Below are positions 54,462-63,088 of a stretch of 64,000 bases of DNA, piece after piece. Every line of letters begins with the position of its first letter. The first letter of the stretch is position 1. The position numbers were made by a program, and so were the translations under genes. Origin of the DNA: Oscillospiraceae bacterium (GTDB taxonomy: Bacteria > Bacillota > Clostridia > UMGS1840 > HGM11507); the NCBI GenBank assembly GCA_015068665.1, contig SVKB01000007.1, forward strand, positions 1 through 64,000, in the 5' to 3' direction. Under the pieces are notes generated by a model. It saw only the letters and a list, made by a program, of their open reading frames with translations. It was not told the DNA's origin and did not search any database.

Positions 54462-54496
54462 TTAACTCACGTCCTTTTTGTGATGTGAGTTTTTAT
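54462..54496 (+). terminator. Terminator of spoVACDE
   Basis: AACTCAC (54464-54470) pairs with GTGAGTT (54485-54491), then T run. Confidence 0.75.
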
Positions 54497-54561
54497 TGCT
54501 AATAAGCAAACAAGTTATGAAAAAACAAAATTTAGTTTTATATTCGGTGGGATAATGCTAC

Positions 54562-54600
54562 AAAAAAGATGAAATTATTAAGGGATTTCATCTTTTTTAT
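54562..54600 (+). terminator. Second hairpin terminator before the SLH gene
   Basis: AAAAAAGATGAAAT (54562-54575) pairs with ATTTCATCTTTTTT (54585-54598). The rest of 54399-54667 holds no gene. Confidence 0.75.
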
Positions 54601-54628
54601 TGACTTTGAGTGCTTTTTAAATTAAAAT
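54600..54628 (+). promoter_or_regulatory. Sigma-A promoter of the SLH protein gene
   Basis: TTGACT at 54600-54605, 17 bases, TAAAAT at 54623-54628. Confidence 0.7.
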
Positions 54629-54667
54629 GTTAATATAATAATATGTTTACACAAAGGAGTTACTATT

Positions 54668-56257
54668 ATGACAAAAAGAATTATCGCAATTACTTTAGCA
54701 CTTTTAATGTTTGGTACTACCGTTTTTGCTTCTGTCAGCTTTTCAGATCTTCCTGAAAACCACTGGGGGTATTTGCCGGTAAGTAAGCTTGTAAATGACG
54801 GCACTGTTAAAGGTTATGAGGATGGAAGCTTCAGACCTGCAAATCCGGTTACAAGAGCTGAATTTGTTAAAATGATGGGAATTGGTCCGGTAAGAAAAGA
54901 AGCAGATTATCTTGATGTCGATTCATCACATTGGGGTTATGAATATATTATGACCTCCGGGTTTGAAGCTGCGGATAATAATTTTCTTCCGTCTAAGCCT
55001 ATAACTAGAGGAGAGGCCATTGAACTTTTATGGAAAAGACAGGGGGCACCTGTTGTTAATATTGCTCCACAAATAATTTCAGAGCAGTCAACTAATAAAA
55101 ATGCAGTAAACTGGGCTTATAATAATAAGATTATGGTCGGTGATGACGGTGTTAATTTAAGATTTGGTGATAACATTTCCAGAGTTGAAGCCGCAGCGCT
55201 TATTATCAGAACCCGTGAGACAGATTATTCTGTAAGCAATATAGCTTATAAGGATATTGTTTCCGATAATACTTTAAGAACTGTTTTTGAAAGCTTTGAT
55301 TTATTTGATAAAAAGGTTGAATATAATCCCGTAGCTAAGATTACCAACGGAGAGCTTGCCAAAGCTGCAATGAGAATTGCTGCATATGAAAAAAATCTTA
55401 CCTATAAAGATTATAACATTTCGGCAGCATTTGAGCATCCGTACGGCAAGGATGTTACGGTTATCGCATCCAAGGTTCTTGGTGAAAGCTTTGCAACCAA
55501 GGAATTTGCCGATAAAAATGCCCTTATAGGTGACGCGGTTGCAGTTCTTACTTTTGCCGCTTTAGAGAAGTCATACAGTAATATAGTAGTAAGCAGCAGA
55601 GACAGCTTCTATCCTGATGTTGAAGGGAATGTTGATTTAAGAAAAAATACCTATTTAAGTTTTGCGAATACCAAAGGAATTCAACTGAATTCAAACGGTA
55701 CAATCGGTGCAAATATTGAGCTTACTCACAAGGATTTTGCTCTTATTTTACTTCAGCTTGATAACCTTATTGGTACACAGACTGTTTATTCAACAAAAAA
55801 AGAAAACGGAAGCTTTGTAAGATATGATGCGAAGCTGAATAACAATTACTTCAGCTATCCGCAAAATGCTGCATCGTATGCTTGTATCATCGATGGAGTT
55901 GAAAACAGTGTTTATGAAAGAACCTTTACCTCAAAAACTTCTACTGATGAAATGTTCTCTTTCTCAAGAGAATTTTCCGAAATGTTTGTATCCGTTCTTA
56001 CAAAGCTTGTAGACGCTATGAAAAAAGGATATAATGTTGACAGTGAGCTGATTGTATATCCAAATCTTATCTGGGATAGCGGTAAAGGCTTTAGTATGAG
56101 ACTAAAATGTAAAATATTATCGGTTCCTTCAGATAATGTAGATATTAAAGAGATGTTTGGCAGCATGCTGATTTCGGATGTATCCGGAAATCTTAAGGAG
56201 GGAATGGAGTTCTTTATAGAAACCTCTGTTTCTTATGGTGCTCTTATAGGTATGTAA
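54668..56257 (+). CDS. S-layer homology (SLH) domain surface protein
   Basis: 529 residues. A signal peptide (MTKRIIAITLALLMFGTTVFA) precedes three SLH modules at about 24-70, 78-125 and 140-188; the third is degenerate but keeps NWAYNNKIM and ISRVEAAALIIR. SLH triplets hold proteins to pyruvylated wall polymers. The remaining 340 residues are beta-rich with no recognised domain and may be the surface-exposed part. AAAGGAG precedes the start. Single gene. Confidence 0.9.
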   Translation: MTKRIIAITLALLMFGTTVFASVSFSDLPENHWGYLPVSKLVNDGTVKGYEDGSFRPANPVTRAEFVKMMGIGPVRKEADYLDVDSSHWGYEYIMTSGFEAADNNFLPSKPITRGEAIELLWKRQGAPVVNIAPQIISEQSTNKNAVNWAYNNKIMVGDDGVNLRFGDNISRVEAAALIIRTRETDYSVSNIAYKDIVSDNTLRTVFESFDLFDKKVEYNPVAKITNGELAKAAMRIAAYEKNLTYKDYNISAAFEHPYGKDVTVIASKVLGESFATKEFADKNALIGDAVAVLTFAALEKSYSNIVVSSRDSFYPDVEGNVDLRKNTYLSFANTKGIQLNSNGTIGANIELTHKDFALILLQLDNLIGTQTVYSTKKENGSFVRYDAKLNNNYFSYPQNAASYACIIDGVENSVYERTFTSKTSTDEMFSFSREFSEMFVSVLTKLVDAMKKGYNVDSELIVYPNLIWDSGKGFSMRLKCKILSVPSDNVDIKEMFGSMLISDVSGNLKEGMEFFIETSVSYGALIGM

Positions 56258-56261
56258 TTTT

Positions 56262-56292
56262 AAAAAGGTGTGCTTTTTTAAGCACACCTTAA
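56262..56292 (-). terminator. Hairpin after the SLH gene
   Basis: AAGGTGTGCT (56265-56274) pairs with AGCACACCTT (56281-56290). The flanking T run is on the minus strand, with only a T-rich loop on the + strand, so its orientation as a terminator is uncertain. Confidence 0.45.
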
Positions 56293-56312
56293 ATTGATAA
56301 AGGGGATATAGT

Positions 56313-56525
56313 ATGGAATATAAAAAAGGAAAGTATAAACACTTTAAAGGTAGAGAATATGAGCTTATAGATGTTGTGACACATTCAGAAACCATGGAAA
56401 AAATGATACTTTATAAGCCTCTTTATAATGATAGCGGTATGTGGGTAAGACCGGCATCTATGTGGGATGAAGAGGTTGTTTACAATGGGTGTAAAGTAAA
56501 AAGGTTTACATATATAGAGGGATAA
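56313..56525 (+). CDS. DUF1653 domain protein
   Basis: 70 residues. YKKGKYKHFKGREYELIDVVTHSET and VLYKPLYN-type (ILYKPLYNDSGMWVRPASMW) are the DUF1653 pattern, a small SH3-like domain of unknown function common in Firmicutes and Proteobacteria. AAAGGGGA precedes the start. Bounded by hairpins on both sides. Confidence 0.88.
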   Translation: MEYKKGKYKHFKGREYELIDVVTHSETMEKMILYKPLYNDSGMWVRPASMWDEEVVYNGCKVKRFTYIEG

Positions 56526-56529
56526 TTTT

Positions 56530-56560
56530 AAAACAACAGGATTAGTCTTGTTGTTTTTTA
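56530..56560 (+). terminator. Terminator of the DUF1653 gene
   Basis: AAACAACA (56531-56538) pairs with TGTTGTTT about ten bases on, followed by T. Confidence 0.75.
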
Positions 56561-56562
56561 TA

Positions 56563-56591
56563 TTGTAAAAAAGAAAATAATATTGTATAAT
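56563..56591 (+). promoter_or_regulatory. Sigma-A promoter of galM
   Basis: TTGTAA at 56563-56568, 17 bases, TATAAT at 56586-56591. Confidence 0.7.
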
Positions 56592-56621
56592 AATTTCATA
56601 AACAATTAAGGAGGAATACCA

Positions 56622-57653
56622 ATGGAAAATAAAATCGAAAAGTACGGTAGAATAGGAGAACGGGATGTGTTCTTATATACCCTTGATAACAATAATGGCT
56701 TAACAGCTAAAATAACAAATTATGGCGGAATTGTTGTCAGTCTTGTGTATAACGGTATTGATGTTGTCCTGGGACGGGATTCTTTGGAGGAGTATCTTGA
56801 AAATAACGGATATTTTGGTGCTATTATAGGAAGAAACTCCAACAGGATATCCAATTCTTATTTTATTCTTGACGGTATTCGTTACGGTTTAAATGCCAAT
56901 GACGGCGTGAATAATCTTCATGGAGGATTTGAAGGATTTGATAAAAAAGTATGGGATGCTGAGTTGATTGACGGAGAAGAACCGAGACTTATTCTTAAAT
57001 ATAACAGTCCTGACGGAGAGGAAGGATTTCCCGGAAATGCTGCGGTTAAGGTTGAGTATACTGTTACAAAGAAAAATTCTTTGAAAATATCTTATCACGG
57101 CGTATGTGATTCCGATACAGTAATGAATCTTACAAATCACAGCTATTTTAATCTTAACGGTCATTCGGGCGGCGTTATTGATGAGCATACTCTTGTGCTG
57201 GACAGTTCTTTTTATACACCCAATAACAGTGCTTGTATTCCGTACGGCGAGATTTTAAAAACTGAAAATACACCTATGGATTTCACTAAAGGAGCTACTT
57301 TAAAATCTGCATTTGAATCCGATTATGAGCAAATAAAAATGTTTGGCGGAATAGATCATAATTTCGTACTTAACGGAAAAGGCTTTCGTAAGGTTGGAGA
57401 ATTAAAGGGCGATAAAACAGGGATTGTTATGAGTATTTTGACCGACAGGCCGGGAGTTCAGGTGTATACCGGGAATGTTATTCAGCAGGGACGAAGCTGT
57501 AAAGATGGAAGCTTATATCCTATCCACGGTGCAGTTTGTCTTGAAACTCAGATTTTCCCGGACTCGGTAAATATCCCTCACTATTCAGATGCTGTGCTTA
57601 AAAAAGGTGAGCAGTACAATACTGTAACCGAATACAGCTTTATAACGAAATAA
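56622..57653 (+). CDS. galM: Aldose 1-epimerase (galactose mutarotase)
   Basis: 343 residues behind AAGGAGG. It interconverts the anomers of galactose or glucose. NNNGLTAKITNYGGIVVSL, GRNSNRIS, NGVNNLHGG with catalytic His, TNHSYFNLNGH with the second His, DHNFVLNG and CLETQIFPDSVN with the catalytic Glu are all present. No other gal gene is close. Confidence 0.93.
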   Translation: MENKIEKYGRIGERDVFLYTLDNNNGLTAKITNYGGIVVSLVYNGIDVVLGRDSLEEYLENNGYFGAIIGRNSNRISNSYFILDGIRYGLNANDGVNNLHGGFEGFDKKVWDAELIDGEEPRLILKYNSPDGEEGFPGNAAVKVEYTVTKKNSLKISYHGVCDSDTVMNLTNHSYFNLNGHSGGVIDEHTLVLDSSFYTPNNSACIPYGEILKTENTPMDFTKGATLKSAFESDYEQIKMFGGIDHNFVLNGKGFRKVGELKGDKTGIVMSILTDRPGVQVYTGNVIQQGRSCKDGSLYPIHGAVCLETQIFPDSVNIPHYSDAVLKKGEQYNTVTEYSFITK

Positions 57654-57699
57654 CATAAAAGCTAACTAATGAAAATATTGTGTGAAAAGAGGAGTAATT

Positions 57700-58743
57700 A
57701 TGAAAAAAGTACTATTGGTTATATTGGCATTATTTGTTCTCGTATCAATTTTTACAGGCTGTAACAAGGATGAAATTGTTGAACAACCACCTGTTACGAA
57801 TGAAAAAGAAGAGATAAAAATTGATCCTGATAAGGAAGAAATTGAGGCTTTTAAAAATAAGTATGTAAATACCGATGAAAGAACAATTGCTGTCATGGTG
57901 GATAATGATGACGAAAATGCAAGACCCCAGGAAGGAATGGATGAAGCATACCTGATTTATGAGGTAATCGTTGAGGGTGGTGCAACAAGATTTATGGCAT
58001 TATTCAAGGGAGTTGATACTGAAAAAATCGGTCCTGTTCGTTCTTCAAGACACTATTTCCTTGATTATGCACTTGAAAATGATGCTGTTTATACCCATTT
58101 TGGGTGGAGTCCTAAAGCCACCACAGATATTTCGGCTCTGAAGGTAAATAATGTTAACGGTGTTACGGGAACAGATGGATATATATTCTGGAGAGAACAA
58201 AAATTCAAGGGTGACTGGCACAGTGCTTATACCAGTATTAAGAAAATTAAAGAGATTTCGGAAAAGAAGGGCTACAGACTTACTTCCGATCATAAGAATG
58301 CGGTTAAATACAGCGATGAATATTTTAATTTAGGTGATGAAAAGAATGCCGTTAAAGCTTATCTGAAATATTCGGGCGGTTATTCTACTACATATAAGTA
58401 TAATGAAGAAACAAAGCTTTATGAAAAATATATAGGCAGTCATCCTCATAAAATGCAGGATGGTAATGTATTAACCTTTAAGAATATTATCATTGAATTT
58501 AAGGATGATGTTGCTTTAGGGGATGGTACTGCACGAAGAAATATAACCACAACCGGTTCGGGTAAGGGATATTATATTACCAACGGGGCTTATGAGAATA
58601 TTACCTGGACAAAGAATTCACGTACGGGAAATACAACTTATAAAAAAGCTGATGGAAGTGAGCTTGTTGTAAATCCCGGCAAAACAATTATAAATGTTAT
58701 AAGTCCTTCATATACTGTAAATATAGAAGGTTCGGAGGTATAA
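57700..58743 (+). CDS. DUF3048 (YerB-like) lipoprotein
   Basis: 347 residues from ATG 57700 with AGAGGAG upstream. The lipoprotein signal ends at Cys21 (SIFTGC). DUF3048 motifs: ERTIAVMVDNDDENARPQEGMDEAYLIYEVIVEGGATRFMALF, then KIGPVRSSRHYFLDYA, HFGWSP and the C-terminal GTARRNITTTGSG with the TKNSRTGNTTYKKADG segment. YerB-like proteins are surface lipoproteins of unknown function, suspected in wall metabolism. Confidence 0.88.
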   Translation: MKKVLLVILALFVLVSIFTGCNKDEIVEQPPVTNEKEEIKIDPDKEEIEAFKNKYVNTDERTIAVMVDNDDENARPQEGMDEAYLIYEVIVEGGATRFMALFKGVDTEKIGPVRSSRHYFLDYALENDAVYTHFGWSPKATTDISALKVNNVNGVTGTDGYIFWREQKFKGDWHSAYTSIKKIKEISEKKGYRLTSDHKNAVKYSDEYFNLGDEKNAVKAYLKYSGGYSTTYKYNEETKLYEKYIGSHPHKMQDGNVLTFKNIIIEFKDDVALGDGTARRNITTTGSGKGYYITNGAYENITWTKNSRTGNTTYKKADGSELVVNPGKTIINVISPSYTVNIEGSEV

Positions 58744-58744
58744 T

Positions 58745-59275
58745 GTGAAGGGAATAGTTGTATATAAATCAAAATATGGCTCTACCAGGGCTTATGCTGA
58801 ATGGATTGCGGAAGAATTGAATTTTGATTTGAAGGATGCTAAAGAAGTAGGTCTCGGAGATCTGCTTAAATATGATGCGATTGTTTACGGTGGAGGACTA
58901 TATGCCGAGGTTATAAACGGAGTACATCTGATAACTAAAAATATAGACAGTCTTGAAAATAAAAAAATAGCAATATTTTCTACCGGAATAACTCCTCTTG
59001 ATTGCAGGGAATACTATGATAAATATGTAATTGATAAAAATTTCCGCACTGATAAGACAAAAAAGCTTAAAGTTTTTAATTTTATGGGAAAAATGATTAT
59101 GTCCGAATTATCATTTGTGCATAAAACTGCTATTATCGGACTGAAGAAGCTTATGTCTTCAAAGGAAAATCCGACTCCTATGGAGAAACTGCTTATTGAT
59201 TTATGTGATGCTGACGGAGATTTTTCCGATAAGTCGGCAATTTATGAGCTGGTAAATTACATTAAGGAGAAATAA
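58745..59275 (+). CDS. Flavodoxin domain protein
   Basis: 176 residues with a GTG start at 58745 behind GGAGG. VVYKSKYGSTRAYAEWIAEEL is the FMN phosphate loop, and YDAIVYGGGLYAEVINGVH and FSTGITP frame the flavin. It resembles the HemG-like flavodoxin_5 group, often annotated protoporphyrinogen oxidase, but no haem genes are near. Likely a cytosolic electron carrier or oxidoreductase. One base separates it from the next gene. Confidence 0.82.
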   Translation: MKGIVVYKSKYGSTRAYAEWIAEELNFDLKDAKEVGLGDLLKYDAIVYGGGLYAEVINGVHLITKNIDSLENKKIAIFSTGITPLDCREYYDKYVIDKNFRTDKTKKLKVFNFMGKMIMSELSFVHKTAIIGLKKLMSSKENPTPMEKLLIDLCDADGDFSDKSAIYELVNYIKEK

Positions 59276-59276
59276 T

Positions 59277-59801
59277 ATGGAAAAAATACTGATTGTGGTA
59301 GATATGCAAAATGATTTTATTGACGGTGCTCTTGGGTCGTGTGAGGCTGAAGCAATTGTTGATAAATGCGCAGATAAAATACTCAATTTTGATGGCGGAA
59401 TTGTTGTAACCTATGATGCTCACAACGGTGATTATATGGAAACAACAGAAGGTAAGTATCTTCCGGTTCCTCACTGCATTAAAGGAACCCGCGGTTGGGA
59501 ACTTAACTCTAAAATTCAAAAAGCGCTTGCAGGCAGAGAATATATTTCAATCGAAAAAAATACTTTTGGTTCGGTAATATTGCCTGAAGTTTTAAGGGAA
59601 AGCTTTGATACTAAAAACGCTGAAATAGAGTTTATCGGACTTTGTACAGATATTTGCGTAGTATCAAACGCTCTTTTGGTTAAAGCATTTTTCCCGGAAA
59701 TAAAAATAAGTGCGGATACTTCCTGCATGGCGGGTGTAACTGTGGAAAAGCATAATTCTGCAATCGAAGTTATGAAATCCTGTCACATCGAGATAGTATA
59801 G
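59277..59801 (+). CDS. Cysteine hydrolase, isochorismatase / nicotinamidase family
   Basis: 174 residues. The triad is visible: Asp in VVDMQNDFIDG, Lys in the ISIEKNTFGS stretch and nucleophile Cys in GLCTDICVVSNAL; DAHNGDY carries metal ligands. NCTDICV-type motif with EKNTFGS points to nicotinamidase (PncA-like), which frees nicotinate for NAD salvage, although isochorismatase-like hydrolases of other use exist. AAGGAGAAATAAT precedes the start. Confidence 0.82.
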   Translation: MEKILIVVDMQNDFIDGALGSCEAEAIVDKCADKILNFDGGIVVTYDAHNGDYMETTEGKYLPVPHCIKGTRGWELNSKIQKALAGREYISIEKNTFGSVILPEVLRESFDTKNAEIEFIGLCTDICVVSNALLVKAFFPEIKISADTSCMAGVTVEKHNSAIEVMKSCHIEIV

Positions 59802-59820
59802 CAATAATTTATGTAAGTAC

Positions 59821-59849
59821 TTGACATTCAGGATAAAATACTGTATAAT
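59821..59849 (+). promoter_or_regulatory. Perfect consensus sigma-A promoter of the 46-residue peptide gene
   Basis: TTGACA at 59821-59826, 17 bases, TATAAT at 59844-59849, both perfect matches. It is 28 bases before the start codon. Confidence 0.85.
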
Positions 59850-59876
59850 CAAGAAAAAAGTACGGAGGTTTTCATT

Positions 59877-60017
59877 ATGTGTAAATACAATAAACCCGAA
59901 TTGGAAGTTAAAGAGATTATCTCTATGGAAGAAATCAATGCCTATAGTGACTGGGCAAGTGACAACGATCTTGATAACGGAGTTACCACATTTGGTTTGG
60001 CGTCATCCGGAAACTAA
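59877..60017 (+). CDS. 46-residue orphan peptide, possible RiPP precursor
   Basis: ATG 59877 behind ACGGAGGTTTT; ends TAA at 60015-60017. It begins MCKYNKPELEVKEIISMEEI and ends DNGVTTFGLASSGN. The KPELEV start followed by an acidic middle and a small-residue, Gly/Ser/Thr-rich end resembles short leader-core peptides seen in Clostridia, some of which are predicted RiPP precursors. No modifying enzyme or peptide exporter is adjacent. The dedicated perfect promoter and the terminator make it a real, strongly transcribed unit. Function is unknown. Confidence 0.7.
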   Translation: MCKYNKPELEVKEIISMEEINAYSDWASDNDLDNGVTTFGLASSGN

Positions 60018-60022
60018 AACAA

Positions 60023-60052
60023 TTACGGCGGTTTTTTAATCGCCGTTTTTTG
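60023..60052 (+). terminator. Terminator of the 46-residue peptide gene
   Basis: ACGGCG (60025-60030) pairs with CGCCGT (60041-60046), then six T. Confidence 0.85.
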
Positions 60053-60092
60053 TTGTTTTGATAAGGATTTGGGATTTCTTTATCTCAAGTGG

Positions 60093-60121
60093 TTGACATA
60101 AGATTTATTTTATGTTATACT
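60093..60121 (+). promoter_or_regulatory. Sigma-A promoter of the NlpC/P60 gene
   Basis: TTGACA at 60093-60098, 17 bases, TATACT at 60116-60121 with extended TGn at 60113-60115. Confidence 0.8.
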
Positions 60122-60169
60122 GTACAGTGTAAATTGATTCGTTTTTTTCAAAAGATAAAGGAGTTTTAT

Positions 60170-61045
60170 ATGAATATTAAAAAAATAGCGATTGCTGTAT
60201 TGGTAATGATGCTTTTTACGGTATCTACATATGCAGCCGGTGTCGGAGTTGTAAATACCGATGTGCTTAATTTCCGTTCCGGTCCGGGAACCGGCTATGA
60301 ACTGCTTGGTCAGTTTGTAAGAGGAGAAATGATGCAGATTGTCGAAAATGTTGACAGCGAATGGTCCAAGGTTGATTTTAACGGTCGTATCGGTTATGTT
60401 GCAACAAAATATCTTACTGTAAGGCAAAGCAATCCAACTGACCGAAGCTATGTTGATCGAAGTGTTTCAATTGAAGCTTCCGGATACTCCACTGCATCGG
60501 TTTTGAATTTCAGAAGTATGCCTTCAACTGATTCTGAGGTTATCGCAAAGCTGCCGATGAATACTCAGTTCTGGGTGATTGAAAACTCAGGAAACGGATG
60601 GTTTAAGGTTTATTATAATAATACAGCCGGATATGTTTCCGGGGAGTATGTTGCAATGGGACAGGCTCCTCAGGATACAGGCTCAGGCTCTGCGGTTGTA
60701 AAATTTGCCGAAAAGTATCTTGGAAAGCCTTATGCTTATGGCGGTAACGGTCCTAATTCATTTGACTGTTCGGGATTTGCAAAATATGTGTTGGGTAATT
60801 TTGGCGTTAATCTTTCGAGAACTTCATATTCTCAGGTTAATGAAGGGTACTATGTGTCCAAAGATAATCTTCAGCCCGGAGATTTGGTTTTCTTTAAAAT
60901 CGGTGGCTCGGTAAGTCATGTGGGGATATATGTTGCGGACGGTATGATGATTCATGCTTCAAGTCCGGGCGACTATGTAAAATATGATTCTATTACGAGT
61001 GGCTACTATAACAACCATTATTACACAGCTCGAAGAGTTTTATAA
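60170..61045 (+). CDS. Secreted NlpC/P60 peptidoglycan hydrolase with two SH3b domains
   Basis: 291 residues from ATG 60170 (AAAGGAG upstream). A signal peptide to about residue 23 (STYAAG) is followed by two bacterial SH3 domains (about 27-82 and 103-160, each with LNFRSGPGT or LNFRSMPST) and an NlpC/P60 domain (about 175-290). Catalytic Cys is in FDCSGFAKYV and His in SHVGIYV. It cleaves D-Glu-DAP type wall peptide bonds outside the cell. Own promoter and terminator. Confidence 0.93.
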   Translation: MNIKKIAIAVLVMMLFTVSTYAAGVGVVNTDVLNFRSGPGTGYELLGQFVRGEMMQIVENVDSEWSKVDFNGRIGYVATKYLTVRQSNPTDRSYVDRSVSIEASGYSTASVLNFRSMPSTDSEVIAKLPMNTQFWVIENSGNGWFKVYYNNTAGYVSGEYVAMGQAPQDTGSGSAVVKFAEKYLGKPYAYGGNGPNSFDCSGFAKYVLGNFGVNLSRTSYSQVNEGYYVSKDNLQPGDLVFFKIGGSVSHVGIYVADGMMIHASSPGDYVKYDSITSGYYNNHYYTARRVL

Positions 61046-61049
61046 AAAT

Positions 61050-61082
61050 ATGCACAGAGTATTATGCTCTGTGCTTTTTTTG
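61050..61082 (+). terminator. Terminator of the NlpC/P60 gene
   Basis: GCACAGAG (61052-61059) pairs with CTCTGTGC (61067-61074), then seven T, ending nine bases before the comEC start. Confidence 0.85.
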
Positions 61083-61090
61083 GAGTATTT

Positions 61091-63088
61091 ATGAAGTATT
61101 TATTTTTCTTATTGCTTGGTATTTTTACGGCAGGTTATTTTAATGATATAGTTTCTACAGTTATTATAGTGATATCTATAGTATGCTATTTTATTCTTAA
61201 AAGAAAAGAATTGAATATCAGGCAAATTATTATACTGATAATTGCAGGTGCAGTCGGTTTTTCATATTATTGTGTAAGTGACAGTGTTATTTCAAAAAGC
61301 TATTCAGGTGTTTCTTTAAAGAATACTGAATTAACGGTTACTGTCCTTACCGAGCCTGATTATTCATATAATACTCTTAAATTTGAAGGAAAGGTCGACG
61401 GTTATCGCGGAAAAGCAACAATTACTCTTTATGATTCTCCGTATTTTTCCTGTTACGATAAAATAAGGCTTAAGGGAAATATTTATTCGGTTACACAAAA
61501 TACCCAAAAGTATTTTTCGCGCGGTATATTTTATAAGGTAACCTCCTTTGATAAGGATATAGAAATAGAACGTGGCAAGGGTTTCTTAAAGTCGGTTATT
61601 AATTTTAAGAAGAAGGTTCTTTATACGATAGATAATGTATTTTCGAACAATGTGGCAGTCTTTATAAAGGGTGTGCTCGTTGGTGATGATCGACTTAATA
61701 ATTACGATTTAAACAATTCTCTTAAGAAACTTGGATTGTCCCATATAGTTAGTGTATCGGGGATGCACTTTTCTATCATAACCGGTTTTGTACTTTTTAT
61801 TTTAAGAAGATTATATTTAAAGAGAAAGATCACATCTTTACTTACGATTCCTGTTTCTTTTTTACTTGCGATATTCATAGGTTTCACACCGTCAGTAGTT
61901 CGTGTTCTTATAACAGTTACGGTTTTATCTTTGGCTGATTTGTTTAACCGTGACAGAATACATGATACATATCTGTTATTGCTGGTAGCCGTTTTAATGG
62001 TTGTATTTAATATCTATTATATACATAATATTGCTTTTATACTATCATTTACATCCTTGGCAGGTATTTTGATTTATACTAAGAAAATTATTGCCAAAAT
62101 AAAGAGAATACCGGCAGGAATAGCTGATGCTGTTGCCGTTACATTATCGGCGAATATATCTACGATGCCTTTTATAATTTACTATTTTAAAGGGCTGCCT
62201 GTTCTTTCGGTTCTTGCTAACGCGGTGGTTGTTCCTCTGATGTCGGTTATAATGATTTATGCAATTATAGTAGTATGCATTTCCTTTGTTATGCTGAGTG
62301 TCGGTAAAATTCTTGCATTTCCACTTGATATAGTCGTAAGAATGATGCTCGATGTATTGGTGTATCTAAGTAACCTCAGATTATCATATTTCAGTACATT
62401 GAGTATTGAAACCTGGTATATAAGCCTTTATTTTTTAGCCTTATTTATTATTGCATCGGGTATTCCGAAATTTGGGAAAATAAGCATATCGGCTATTCTT
62501 CTTTTGTTCTTTGCGATTAACATTTTTTACCCTCTGGATAGTGTTATTTCACCTTATTCCACAATATATGCCGCCGGTGCAGAAGATAGCGGGAAGGCAA
62601 TTATAGAATATAAGGATAAAGTTATTTTTATTAATTCAAGCAGTATTAACCAAAAAGGGTTTTCGGATATACTTGATAAGTACAATAATAGATTTGATGT
62701 GTATGTAGCGTTTGATGCGAAAGGACTTGAGTATTTTCATAATAACAAGTTATATGCAGATGAGGTTTTTATCCCGTCGGATTTTTGTACGAATGAATAC
62801 TTTGTAAATATGCTGGCTTCCGAATGTGGGGAGCTTATACCCATAAAAGAAGATAAAATTCTTCAATACGGGGATTTGAACTTGACACTTAACCCAAAAG
62901 ATGGGTATAATATTCTAAAGGCTTGTGTGAGTATAAAAAATAAGAAAATAGTTTTTCCGGGAGAAAATGCAGAGTATCTTGATAAAAATTCTTTCTATAT
63001 ATTGAAATACTATTTTCTGGACGCTCACAGGAATTCTGAAAATGTTATAAATTGCTTTGAAAACAGGGTTGAAAGGATTAAAATATGA
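61091..63088 (+). CDS. comEC: ComEC/Rec2 family competence channel protein
   Basis: 665 residues from ATG 61091 with TTTGGAG upstream. N-terminal helices lead to a DUF4131-like OB-fold part, then the competence domain with LSHIVSVSGMHFSIITGFVLFILRR and some eight further helices. The C-terminal about 170 residues sit where long ComEC proteins have a metallo-beta-lactamase domain, but no HxHxDH metal motif is visible, so the nuclease-like domain looks degenerate. ComEC draws single-stranded DNA across the membrane. It is coupled to holA by ATGA. Confidence 0.87.
   Translation: MKYLFFLLLGIFTAGYFNDIVSTVIIVISIVCYFILKRKELNIRQIIILIIAGAVGFSYYCVSDSVISKSYSGVSLKNTELTVTVLTEPDYSYNTLKFEGKVDGYRGKATITLYDSPYFSCYDKIRLKGNIYSVTQNTQKYFSRGIFYKVTSFDKDIEIERGKGFLKSVINFKKKVLYTIDNVFSNNVAVFIKGVLVGDDRLNNYDLNNSLKKLGLSHIVSVSGMHFSIITGFVLFILRRLYLKRKITSLLTIPVSFLLAIFIGFTPSVVRVLITVTVLSLADLFNRDRIHDTYLLLLVAVLMVVFNIYYIHNIAFILSFTSLAGILIYTKKIIAKIKRIPAGIADAVAVTLSANISTMPFIIYYFKGLPVLSVLANAVVVPLMSVIMIYAIIVVCISFVMLSVGKILAFPLDIVVRMMLDVLVYLSNLRLSYFSTLSIETWYISLYFLALFIIASGIPKFGKISISAILLLFFAINIFYPLDSVISPYSTIYAAGAEDSGKAIIEYKDKVIFINSSSINQKGFSDILDKYNNRFDVYVAFDAKGLEYFHNNKLYADEVFIPSDFCTNEYFVNMLASECGELIPIKEDKILQYGDLNLTLNPKDGYNILKACVSIKNKKIVFPGENAEYLDKNSFYILKYYFLDAHRNSENVINCFENRVERIKI

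Noticed and set aside
59821-60039. Reading frame from 59821 to 60039 (MTFRIKYCIIKKKV...)
   Set aside because: It starts on the promoter -35 region and lacks a ribosome site; the overlapping 46-codon frame from 59877 has GGAGG and ends just before the terminator.
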